Positions 44,043-51,427 of a DNA stretch of 64,000 nucleotides are shown in pieces (the first letter of the stretch is position 1; each line of letters starts with the position of its first letter). The notes under the pieces are model-generated. The model ran no database searches. It was not told the DNA's origin and saw nothing but the letters and a program-made list of their open reading frames with translations. The DNA is taken from NCBI RefSeq assembly GCF_047302425.1, contig NZ_CP154855.1, positions 2,356,001 through 2,420,000 on the forward strand, in the 5' to 3' direction. This stretch comes from Oceanitalea sp047302425. Its GTDB lineage: Bacteria > Actinomycetota > Actinomycetes > Actinomycetales > Actinomycetaceae. A program made the translations under genes and the position numbers.

Positions 44043-44779
44043 GCGCGAGCAGCCGCCGGGTGCTCGCGCAGACCCGGTTCGAGACCTTCGCCGTCCTGCG
44101 CAACGGGGAGCAGCTCCTGCTCACCCTGCTGCTGCCCGCGATCGCGCTCGTCGCGCTCGCGAGCACCGACCTCGTCCCGCTGCCCGGCCCGCGCGCGCAC
44201 GCGGCGCTCGGCAGCGCCCTTGCGATGGCGGTGGCCTCCTCCTTCACCTCCCAGGCGATCGCCGTCGCCTTCGACCGGCGGTGGGGCGTGCTGCGCATGC
44301 TCGCGACGACGCCGCTCGGGCCGCGGGGACTGCTCGCGGGCAAGCTCGGGGCAGTGCTCGTCGTCCTCGTCGTCCAGACGGTGCTGCTCGGCGGCATCGG
44401 GCTGGCGGTGGGCTGGCGGCCCGACGGGCTCGACGTCGTCCAAGTGCTCGGCGCCGCGGCGCTCATGGTGCTGGGCACGGCGGTGTTCGTCACCTTCGCC
44501 CTGCTCGTGGGCGGGACGCTGCGGCCCGAGGCGGTGCTCGCCGTCGCGAACCTGCTCTTCGTCCTCATGGTCGTGGGCGGCGGGCTCGTGCTGCCGCTCG
44601 ACACCCTGCCCTCCGCCGTCGCCGCGGTCCTCGCGTTCCTGCCACCGGGCGCGCTCGGCGAGGGGCTGCGGACGCTGCTGACCGAAGGGACGGTCGACGT
44701 CGTCGCGCTGGTCGTGCTGGCCGCGTGGGCGGTGCTGGGCAGCGTGCTCGCCACCCGCGCCTTCCGCTGGGACGCCTGA
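44039..44779 (+). CDS. ABC-2 type exporter, permease
   Basis: 246 aa from a GTG overlapping the ATPase stop. Six hydrophobic segments with the ABC-2 layout: LLLTLLLPAIALVALAS, SALAMAVASSFTSQAIAVAF, LGAVLVVLVVQTVLLGGIGLA, LGAAALMVLGTAVFVTFALLVGG, LLFVLMVVGGGLVLP and VVALVVLAAWAVLGSVLA. The loop FDRRWGVLRMLATTPLGPRGLLAGK is the conserved coupling region of this family. It is translationally coupled to the ATPase. Its role follows that of the partner. Confidence 0.9.
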   Translation: MSASSRRVLAQTRFETFAVLRNGEQLLLTLLLPAIALVALASTDLVPLPGPRAHAALGSALAMAVASSFTSQAIAVAFDRRWGVLRMLATTPLGPRGLLAGKLGAVLVVLVVQTVLLGGIGLAVGWRPDGLDVVQVLGAAALMVLGTAVFVTFALLVGGTLRPEAVLAVANLLFVLMVVGGGLVLPLDTLPSAVAAVLAFLPPGALGEGLRTLLTEGTVDVVALVVLAAWAVLGSVLATRAFRWDA

Positions 44780-44781
44780 GC

Positions 44782-45156
44782 TCAGCCTTGCTCGGCGGCG
44801 CGGCGCTCCTTGAGGCGGGCCTCCTCGGCGCGGACCCGGTTGAGGGTGACGCGCTCCTCGTTGAGCCACGTGGGCGGCTCGTCGAGAAGGGCCTTGATCT
44901 CGTCGGTGGTCGGCGGCTCGGTGACGCCGGCGCGGGCCAGGCCGGACGTGGACACCCCGAGGCGGCGGGCGACCTCCTGGCGCGGGTGCGGGCCGTTGCG
45001 GCGCAGCTCCTTGAGCCACTCCGGCGGGTCGGCCTGCAGCGCGTTGAGCTCGTCGCGGGAGATGTCGTTCTCCTGGAACTCAGGAGGGGTCGCGGAGAGC
45101 AGCACCCCGAGCTTGCGAGCGGCGGTCAGGGGCTTGAGCATCTGCGGCTTGGCCAT
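44782..45156 (-). CDS. DUF5997 family protein with duplicated HTH-like repeat
   Basis: 124 aa, ATG with GGAG upstream. The protein is two copies of one 50-residue unit in exact register: ARKLGV (13-18) and ARRLGV (63-68); DEL-NAL (35-40) and DEI-KAL (85-90); DPPEWLKELR (43-52) and EPPTWLNEER (93-102). The segment RQEVARRLGVSTSGLARAG in unit 2 reads as a helix-turn-helix. DUF5997 has no assigned function. It is divergent from a gene for a LysR-type effector domain that lacks its own DNA-binding part, and a perfect palindrome lies between them. A DNA-binding role is therefore my inference. Confidence 0.85.
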   Translation of the reverse strand: MAKPQMLKPLTAARKLGVLLSATPPEFQENDISRDELNALQADPPEWLKELRRNGPHPRQEVARRLGVSTSGLARAGVTEPPTTDEIKALLDEPPTWLNEERVTLNRVRAEEARLKERRAAEQG

Positions 45157-45166
45157 GGCTCCAGGG

Positions 45167-45178
45167 TATCGGCCGATA
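45167..45178. promoter_or_regulatory. Perfect 12-bp palindrome between DUF5997 and LysR-effector genes
   Basis: TATCGGCCGATA is fully self-complementary and lies 10 nt before the DUF5997 start and 42 nt before the LysR-effector start. Its place in a 64-bp divergent gap suits an operator that controls both genes. Confidence 0.55.
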
Positions 45179-45220
45179 GTCTCGGGTCCGCGCCACCCAC
45201 CCCGACCCCGAGGAGCTGCC

Positions 45221-45970
45221 ATGGCCGAGCCCTTCCGCGTCGGCTTCGCGCCCGGCGTCAGCCCGGGCAAGTGGTTCACGAGGTGGGAGCAGCGGCTGCC
45301 CGACTCCCCGCTCGCGCCCCGACTCGTCGAGGAGGAGGACCAGCGCCGGCTGCTGACGGAGGGCGAGCTCGACATGTGCTTCGTCCGCCTCCCGATCGAC
45401 CGTGAGGGCCTCCATCTCATCCCGCTCTACGAGGAGCAGCCGGTCGTCGTGGCCGCGAAGGACCACCCGGTGACGGCCTTCGACGAGGTGGACGTCACCG
45501 ACCTCGCCGCCGAGCACCTTCTGCAGGACGCCGCGGCCTGCCCGGAGTGGGTCGCCGTCGCCGACGAGGTGCGCGAGGGCCGGCGGGTGGAGCCGCCGCC
45601 GATGACGGTGGCCCAGGCGGTCGAGGTCGCGGCGAGCGGCGCGGGGATCGTCGTCCTGCCGATGTCCGTGGCGCGGCTCCACCAGCGCAAGGACGTACGC
45701 GCCGTCCCGGTCACCGGGGTGGCGACGACGCAGGTGGGTCTGGCCTGGCGGGTGGACGACGACGACCCGCGGGTGGAGACCTTCGTCGGGATCGTCCGCG
45801 GGCGCACCGAGCGCAGCTCGCGCCAGCCCGACGCCCGGCCGGCTCGCGACGACGCCCGGCCCGCCGGGGACGGGAAGCAGGCCGGGCCGGTGCGGGGGCG
45901 CGGGCCGAGCGGCCCCCGCCGCCGGGGCCGGGGGAACGCGGGTCCGCGGCGCGGCCGCCCGCGCAGCTGA
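45221..45970 (+). CDS. LysR-type substrate-binding domain protein without HTH
   Basis: 249 aa, ATG with AGGAG at 5 nt. Residues 5-195 match the effector domain of LysR regulators: FRVGFAPGVSPGKW, GELDMCFVRLPIDREGLHLIPLYEEQPVVVAAKDHP, ASGAGIVVLPMSVARL and VGLAWRVDDDDPRVETFVGIVRG. The usual 60-residue N-terminal HTH is absent, and the start is fixed by its ribosome site. A C-terminal tail of about 50 residues is rich in Arg, Gly and Pro (GPRRRGRGNAGPRRGRPRS) and likely disordered, possibly contacting nucleic acid. There is no signal peptide, so it is not a transport solute-binding protein. Confidence 0.85.
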   Translation: MAEPFRVGFAPGVSPGKWFTRWEQRLPDSPLAPRLVEEEDQRRLLTEGELDMCFVRLPIDREGLHLIPLYEEQPVVVAAKDHPVTAFDEVDVTDLAAEHLLQDAAACPEWVAVADEVREGRRVEPPPMTVAQAVEVAASGAGIVVLPMSVARLHQRKDVRAVPVTGVATTQVGLAWRVDDDDPRVETFVGIVRGRTERSSRQPDARPARDDARPAGDGKQAGPVRGRGPSGPRRRGRGNAGPRRGRPRS

Positions 45971-46009
45971 AACCGCCGGCGCGGGTCGCGGCCGTCGGAC
46001 CGCTGCCGG

Positions 46010-46097
46010 TGATCTGCGCACAAGTCGGCAACACGCGGCCGACACGCCGGGACACCTGACGATCAACGGCGCCTCCGGCGGACTCGTGCGCAGATCA
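46010..46097. repeat. Intergenic palindromic element C
   Basis: 88 bp with terminal inverted repeats TGATCTGCGCACAAG (46010-46024) and CTCGTGCGCAGATCA (46083-46097), 14 of 15 pairing. The core GTCGGCAACACGCGGCCGAC and ACACGCCGGGACA is nearly the same as in element B. It is 39 nt after the LysR-effector gene and 25 nt before the end of sppA. No coding capacity. Confidence 0.7.
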
Positions 46098-46122
46098 GCG
46101 TCAGCCGCACGGCGGGTCAGCG

Positions 46123-47709
46123 TCAGCGGATACGGACCTGGCGGTCGAACCAGGTGAGGACCTTCTCGGTGCCGAAGGGCCACAGCGCCTCGGCAGCGGC
46201 ACCACGGGCGAAGGTCGGGATGCCGGGCAGCGGCGGGCCGGTGGGGACGGTGCGCACGGGTGCGTCCTCGCCCAGGCCGGCGAGCCGGCGAGCCGCGGCG
46301 ATGCCCTCGTGGAGGTGGCCGAGCTCGTCGACGAGGCCGATGCCCAGCGCGTCGTGCCCGCTCCAGATGCGCCCGCGCCCGATCTCGTCGACCCGCTCGC
46401 GCTCCAGGCCCCGCCCGGTGGCCACGCGCTCGACGAAGCGCGCGTAGACCTCCGCCATCATCTTCTCGGCCCACGCGCGCTGCTCCGCCGAGAACGGCCG
46501 GTGGGGGCTGGCGAAGAGCGCCGCCTCCCGGCCGACGGTCTCCGGGTTGAGCCCGTGGCGCTCGTCCAGGTCGGCGAGCACCGGCTTGCCGACGACGACG
46601 CCGATGCTCCCGGTGATCGTGTACGGGTCGGCGACAACGTGGTCGGCCTGCGCCAGCACGTAGTACCCGCCCGAGGCCGCAACCTCGCCCATGACGGCGA
46701 CGACCGGCTTGGTGGAGCGCGCGACGGCGCGGCACACGACGTCCGAGGCGAGCGCGGAGCCGCCCGGGGAGTCGACGTACAGGACGACGGCCTTGACGTG
46801 CTCCTCCCGCTCGGCCCGGCGCAGCGCCGCCACGACGGTCTCCGAGCCGGCGGTGGGCCCGGGGCCCACGGGCAGCGGCGGCGTGGCCCGCGAGCGCCCC
46901 GAGACGATCGGCCCGACGACGGGCACGACCGCCACCGAGTCGGCCTTGCGCGCCCGCCGGCGGGCGTAGAGGTCGGGGAGGAGCAGCTCGACGGTCCGCG
47001 GCCAGTGCTGGTCGACGACGGTGACGAGCTCGTCGTCGTAGGCGATGCGGGTGACGAGACCGGCGTCGAGGAGCTCCTGGGCACTGGTGAGCGGACTGTC
47101 GAGCACGCCGGCCTCGGCCCCGACCCCGGCCAGCCAGCTGGCCTCGGCCGACTCGAGGTAGGCGCCGAGCTGCTCGCGCTCGTGCTCGTCCATCCGGTCC
47201 GCGGAGAAGCGGGTGAGCGCGGACTTGTACTCACGGATGCGGAGGTTCTCGAAGCTGATCCCGTGCCGCGCGAGGAAGGCGCCGAGGAAGACCTGCTCGG
47301 CGGCGAAGCCCGGCAGGGAGACCTCCGCCGACTCCGGGACGACGATCTCGCTGAGCCCGGCGGTGACGAGCAGGCTGCGCATCGACACCTGTGGCGTGTA
47401 GCCGACCACCCGCGTGCGCTCCGCGAGCCGCCCGAGGGCCGCACCGAGCGCTCGCGCGGTGCTCAGCCCGACCGGCAGGTCCCCCACCCGCACGAGCACC
47501 CCGCGCAGCCAGTCGGCGGCGGCGAGCCGCTCGAGGCGCTCGGTCAGCCCCTCGAAGGTCTCGTCCCGCTGGACGAGGGCCTGCAGTCCGCCGGCGGGCG
47601 CGTGCACCGGGTAGGGGCCGTGGAGGTCGAGGACCACCCAGTCCGGGGCGGCGTCGGTGCCGGCCTCCCGGCCGAGGGCGAGGCGGAGCTTCTCCGGGAT
47701 GAGGGCCAT
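46123..47709 (-). CDS. sppA: Signal peptide peptidase SppA (67K type)
   Basis: 528 aa, two tandem crotonase-like S49 domains. The nucleophile serine is in VDSPGGSALASDVVCRA near residue 325, and the general-base lysine in IREYKSALTRFSADRM near residue 165, the Ser-Lys dyad split over the two halves as in E. coli SppA. ASGGYYVLAQADHVVADPYTITGSIGV is conserved. There is no clear N-terminal membrane helix, unlike E. coli SppA. It cleaves leftover signal peptides or membrane peptides. The start at 47709 gives the usual MALIPEKLRLAL opening, although its ribosome site is weak. Confidence 0.92.
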   Translation of the reverse strand: MALIPEKLRLALGREAGTDAAPDWVVLDLHGPYPVHAPAGGLQALVQRDETFEGLTERLERLAAADWLRGVLVRVGDLPVGLSTARALGAALGRLAERTRVVGYTPQVSMRSLLVTAGLSEIVVPESAEVSLPGFAAEQVFLGAFLARHGISFENLRIREYKSALTRFSADRMDEHEREQLGAYLESAEASWLAGVGAEAGVLDSPLTSAQELLDAGLVTRIAYDDELVTVVDQHWPRTVELLLPDLYARRRARKADSVAVVPVVGPIVSGRSRATPPLPVGPGPTAGSETVVAALRRAEREEHVKAVVLYVDSPGGSALASDVVCRAVARSTKPVVAVMGEVAASGGYYVLAQADHVVADPYTITGSIGVVVGKPVLADLDERHGLNPETVGREAALFASPHRPFSAEQRAWAEKMMAEVYARFVERVATGRGLERERVDEIGRGRIWSGHDALGIGLVDELGHLHEGIAAARRLAGLGEDAPVRTVPTGPPLPGIPTFARGAAAEALWPFGTEKVLTWFDRQVRIR

Positions 47710-47758
47710 GCGCCACCCTAACCGCGGCCCGTGACACAGGTCACCAGCCCGGGCGTGC

Positions 47759-47795
47759 GAGAGGGGCGGGCGCCGCCACGGCACCCGCCCCTCTC
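47759..47795 (-). terminator. Strong hairpin terminator after the SDR gene
   Basis: 17-bp arms with one mismatch (GAGAGGGGCGGGCGCCG and CGGCACCCGCCCCTCTC) and a 3-nt loop, beginning 6 nt after the SDR stop on the minus strand. It separates the SDR transcript from sppA. The stem is unusually stable, with no T run. Confidence 0.65.
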
Positions 47796-47801
47796 TCGGT
47801 C

Positions 47802-48626
47802 TCAGGCCTTGCTCGGCGCCATGCTCTTGAGCATCGCGCCCATCTTCTTCGTCACCATCTCCGTCGTGCGCCGCGGCATGAGCCGCGAGAGGAGGTCGAT
47901 CATCCGGGCGTCGCTGCCGACGGTGGCGCGGTAGGCGCCCTTCTCGACGGCGGCGATGATCTGGCGGGCGGCGTCCTGCGCCGTCGTCGTCTTCATCGCC
48001 CCGTCCGCCTCGGAGGCGTCACGCGCCCCGCCGACCCCGGAGTTGGCGCTGATGTTCGTCGCGATGGCACCGGGGAAGACGATGGTGACGGCCACGGGCG
48101 TGCCGAGGAGCTCGGCGTACAGGCCCTCGGTGAAGAGCTTGACGGCGGCCTTGCTCGCGCCGTACACCGACTGGCCGGGGACCGGGGACAGGCCGCCCAT
48201 GCTGCCGACGTTGAGGAGGCTCGCGGCGGGCCGCTGCAGGAGGTACGGCACGAAGGTCTTGCACATGTTGACCACGCCCGAGAAGTTCACCGCCATGACC
48301 TTCTCGATGTCCTCGTAGGACAGGTCCTTGACCGGCACGAAGGGCTGGATGATGCCCGCGACGTTGAGGACGCCGTCGACCTGGCCGTGGGCGGTGAGGA
48401 CCGCCTGGGGAAGCGCCTCGACGGCGGCACGGTCGGCGAGGTCGACGACGTGCGTCGTGAGGCGGGGGCCGGTGTTGCCCGCGAGCGCCACCGTCTGGGC
48501 GAGGGCCGCGTCGCTGACGTCGACGGCGGCCACCCCGGCCCCGCGCGCCAGCAGGTCGAGGACGACGGCGCGTCCGATGCCGTTGCCGCCCCCGGTGACG
48601 ACGAACACCTTGCCGGCGATCTCCAT
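47802..48626 (-). CDS. Short-chain dehydrogenase/reductase
   Basis: 274 aa, ATG with GGAGG at 6 nt. Rossmann motif VFVVTGGGNGIGRAVVLDLL, NVAG at the NAG position, catalytic serine in NVGSMGGLSPVPGQ and YGASKAAVKLFTEGL (Y-x3-K). The C-terminal third, with RMIDLLSRLMPRRTTEMVTKKM, is longer than in basic SDRs and resembles actinobacterial oxidoreductases acting on lipids or ketones. The substrate is unknown. Monocistronic. The 168-bp gap before the divergent DoxX gene has only a weak 7-bp inverted repeat (48730-48750). Confidence 0.9.
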   Translation of the reverse strand: MEIAGKVFVVTGGGNGIGRAVVLDLLARGAGVAAVDVSDAALAQTVALAGNTGPRLTTHVVDLADRAAVEALPQAVLTAHGQVDGVLNVAGIIQPFVPVKDLSYEDIEKVMAVNFSGVVNMCKTFVPYLLQRPAASLLNVGSMGGLSPVPGQSVYGASKAAVKLFTEGLYAELLGTPVAVTIVFPGAIATNISANSGVGGARDASEADGAMKTTTAQDAARQIIAAVEKGAYRATVGSDARMIDLLSRLMPRRTTEMVTKKMGAMLKSMAPSKA

Positions 48627-48794
48627 GCTTCCTCCACTCGTGGCCCCTCCGGGCCCCTCGGTGCCGGTGTCTCCCGGCTGCCTCCATCGTGCCGGGACGA
48701 TTTGCCCGGAACGCGGGCCCATGGTCCTGGTGGCGCGAGACCGGCGCCACATTTCCCAGGACGCAGCCACCCGCCGTCGGGCACGATCGGACGC

Positions 48795-49151
48795 GTGGAG
48801 ACCGCCCGGACCGTCCTCGCCGCCGGCACCTGCGTGCTGCTGCTCGTCGCCGCGCTCAGCAAGGTGACCGGGCAGCAGGCGATGCGGGACATGGCCGCGC
48901 ACCTGTCGGTCGCGTGGCCGCGCTACCGGGCCATCGGCTTCCTCGAGCTCGCCGCGGTGGCGGGGATCGTCGCCGGACTGCTGTGGTGGCCGTGGCTGGG
49001 GGTCGCGGCGGGCGGCGGCGTCGTGCTGCTCATGGTGGGCGCGGTCGCGTTCCACGCGCGCGCGAAGGACCCGCTTGCCGCGATGGGACCGGCCCTCGCC
49101 GTGCTCGCACTCGCCGCCGGCTACACCGCGACGAGCCTGCTCACGGCCTAG
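48795..49151 (+). CDS. DoxX-like membrane protein
   Basis: 118 aa from a GTG. Four hydrophobic helices: ARTVLAAGTCVLLLVAALSKV, AIGFLELAAVAGIVAGLLWW, GVAAGGGVVLLMVGAVAFHARA and ALAVLALAAGYTATSLLTA. The ALSKVTGQ and FLELAAVAG patterns agree with the DoxX/DoxX-like family. These proteins are linked with oxidative stress or electron transfer in some bacteria. The stop overlaps that of the convergent VOC gene at a CTAG shared by both strands. Confidence 0.82.
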   Translation: METARTVLAAGTCVLLLVAALSKVTGQQAMRDMAAHLSVAWPRYRAIGFLELAAVAGIVAGLLWWPWLGVAAGGGVVLLMVGAVAFHARAKDPLAAMGPALAVLALAAGYTATSLLTA

Positions 49152-49525
49152 GCGTTCTCCCAGAGGCCCACGACGTTGCCCTCGGAGTCCCTGAAGTACG
49201 CCGCGAAGCCCATGTCCCCCACCGGCGTGCGCCCCTCGACGACCTGCCCGCCGTGTGACTCCACGCGGGCGAGGTCGGCGTCGATGTCGGTGCTCGCCAG
49301 CACGATGACCGTGGCGGTGTTCGTGCCACCGCGGGCCGTCATGCCACCGCCGATGAACCCGGGCTCACCGGGCATGCCGTCCGCCCCCGCGGGCCCGGTC
49401 TGCACCCCGACGTAGTCGAGCTCGGGCATCTCCTCGACGTCCCAGTGGAAGACGTCGCTGTAGAAGCGCTTGGCCCGCGCCCTGTCGTCGAAGGGGATCT
49501 CGAAGTGGACCACTCGACCAGTCAT
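49148..49525 (-). CDS. VOC family (glyoxalase-like) protein
   Basis: 125 aa, ATG with GGAGG at 5 nt. One vicinal-oxygen-chelate module pair: VVHFEIPFDDRARAKRFYSDVFHWD, then GGTNTATVIVLASTDIDADLARVESHGGQVVEGRTPVGDMGFAAYFRDSEGN, ending VVGLWEN. Possible metal ligands are H7, E9 and the late glutamate. The form is that of the CFP-type VOC proteins common in actinomycetes, with no set substrate. Confidence 0.9.
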   Translation of the reverse strand: MTGRVVHFEIPFDDRARAKRFYSDVFHWDVEEMPELDYVGVQTGPAGADGMPGEPGFIGGGMTARGGTNTATVIVLASTDIDADLARVESHGGQVVEGRTPVGDMGFAAYFRDSEGNVVGLWENA

Positions 49526-49651
49526 GACGACCTCCACGCCGCGGGGCCGGCACCGGCGCCGGCGCTGACGTGACCGATCGTAGGACTCGGCGCCCACGCC
49601 GTACAGGCCCGAACGCCCGCGCCCGCGGCCGCGCACGGGGACACTGCTCCC

Positions 49652-51424
49652 ATGACAGCCGAGCTGGTGCTGGGTCCCATGGTCCGCCGCGTCGAGGCGG
49701 GGACGGCCGCCGTGTGGGTGGAGACCGCCCGGGCGGCCACGGTCACCGTCCGCCTGCCCGACGACGGCGCCACGTGGTCGGCCCGCACCTTCGCCGTCCA
49801 CGGGCACCACTACGCCCTCGTCGAGGTGGACGGTCTGCGTCCGGGAACGCGGGTCCCGTACGAGGTGCTCGTGGACGACGGCGTGTGCTGGCCGCCCGCG
49901 GACGCCGCGTTCCCGGCGAGCACCCTGACCGGACGCGCGGACACGGCGCCGGTGCGCCTCGGCTTCGGCTCGTGCCGCACCAGCGTCCCCCACGACGACG
50001 TCCACCACCTCAGCCACGGGGTCGACGCGCTGCGCACCTACGCGCTCGCGCTCGCGCAGGGGGAGACCGGCCCGCTGGGCACGGGCCCGGACCTGCTCCT
50101 CCTGCTGGGCGACCAGGTCTACGCGGACGCGACGTCGGCGGCGATGCGCGAGTTCATCGCCGCCCGCCGCGACATCACCGAGGAGCCGGGCGACGAGCTC
50201 GCCGACTTCGAGGAGTACGCCCACCTGTACCGGCTGGCGTGGGGCGAGCCGGCGCTGCGGTGGCTGCTGTCGTGGCTGCCCTCCCTCATGATCTTCGACG
50301 ACCACGACATCCGCGACGACTGGAACACCTCGGCCACCTGGCGCCGCCAGATGGAGGAGACGAGCTGGTGGCACGGGCGGATCGTGGCCGGCCTCGGCTC
50401 CTACTGGGTCTACCAGCACCTGGGCAACCTCTCAGTGGCCGAGCGCGCGGCCGACCCGCTGTGGGCGGAGCTGCAGCGGCGCCAGCAGGCCTCCCCGGGC
50501 ACCGAGGTGGACCTCACCGACGCGGTCGACGCCTTCGCCGACCGCGCCGACCGGGAGCCCCGCAGCTACCGGTGGAGCTACACCCACCCGCTGGGCCGGT
50601 CGCGGCTCGTCGTCGTCGACTCCCGGGCGGCGCGCGAGCTCGACCCAGGCCACCGGTCCATGCTCGACGACGACGAGATGGCCTGGCTGGACGAGCAGCT
50701 CACTGGAGACGTCGAGCACCTCCTCGTGGCGACCTCCCTGCCCTTCCTCCTGCCGATGGGGCTGCACCACATCGAGGCGCTGGACGAGGTGGTGGCGCAG
50801 GGGCGGCTCGGTGGGCGCCTCGCCCGGGCCGGGGAGTGGCTGCGCCAGGAGCTCGACCTCGAGCACTGGGCCGCCTTCGGCGACGCGTTCTCCGCGGTGG
50901 CCCGCATGGTCACCGAGGTGGCCGACGGGCGGCGCGGCGCCCCGCCCGCCTCGGTGCTCTTCCTCTCCGGCGACGTCCACTTCTCCTACGTCACCGAGGT
51001 GGACCGCCGCAGCGGCTCGCGGATGCTCCAGCTCGTGTGCTCCCCCATCCGCAACCCGCTCCCCCGCGCGCTGCGGGCCTTCGCCGCGCTCGGCTCGCAC
51101 GCCGCCCGACCGGTCGGCTCGCTGCTCTACCGGTGGGCGCGCGTGCCCGAGCCGCCGTGGCGCTGGCACGGGATCGCCGGGCCGTGGTTCGACAACAACC
51201 TCGCCGTCCTCGAGATCGACGGCGAGCAGCTGCGCACCGTGTGGCTCGGCGGGCGGGCGGTCGGCGCGCCGGAGGGGCGCCCGGACCTCACCGTCGTCGC
51301 CGACCTCGCCCTCGACGTGCCGCCCGCCGGGACGGCGCACCGCCGGCCGCTCGCCCGGGTGCACCCGGACGGGCGGCGCGGCCTGCTGGCCCGGCTGCGG
51401 CGGTGCACCGGGCGCCGCCGCTGA
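49652..51424 (+). CDS. PhoD-like alkaline phosphatase family protein
   Basis: 590 aa. The N-terminal 100 residues form a fibronectin-like beta domain. The catalytic metallophosphatase part follows, with FGSCRTS (near residue 109), LLLLGDQVYAD (near 150), MIFDDHDIRDDWN (near 215) and LFLSGDVHFSYVTEV (near 440). These are PhoD-type iron/calcium ligands. No Tat or Sec signal is seen, unlike secreted PhoD, so it is probably cytoplasmic and may act on phosphodiesters or nucleotides. The end is Arg-rich. It stands alone, convergent with the lactate dehydrogenase-like gene. Confidence 0.88.
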   Translation: MTAELVLGPMVRRVEAGTAAVWVETARAATVTVRLPDDGATWSARTFAVHGHHYALVEVDGLRPGTRVPYEVLVDDGVCWPPADAAFPASTLTGRADTAPVRLGFGSCRTSVPHDDVHHLSHGVDALRTYALALAQGETGPLGTGPDLLLLLGDQVYADATSAAMREFIAARRDITEEPGDELADFEEYAHLYRLAWGEPALRWLLSWLPSLMIFDDHDIRDDWNTSATWRRQMEETSWWHGRIVAGLGSYWVYQHLGNLSVAERAADPLWAELQRRQQASPGTEVDLTDAVDAFADRADREPRSYRWSYTHPLGRSRLVVVDSRAARELDPGHRSMLDDDEMAWLDEQLTGDVEHLLVATSLPFLLPMGLHHIEALDEVVAQGRLGGRLARAGEWLRQELDLEHWAAFGDAFSAVARMVTEVADGRRGAPPASVLFLSGDVHFSYVTEVDRRSGSRMLQLVCSPIRNPLPRALRAFAALGSHAARPVGSLLYRWARVPEPPWRWHGIAGPWFDNNLAVLEIDGEQLRTVWLGGRAVGAPEGRPDLTVVADLALDVPPAGTAHRRPLARVHPDGRRGLLARLRRCTGRRR

Positions 51425-51427
51425 GCC

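Noticed and set aside
45221..45970. A full LysR regulator with a missed N-terminal HTH
   Set aside because: The upstream in-frame sequence overlaps the antisense DUF5997 gene, has no HTH pattern, and the ATG has a good AGGAG site.
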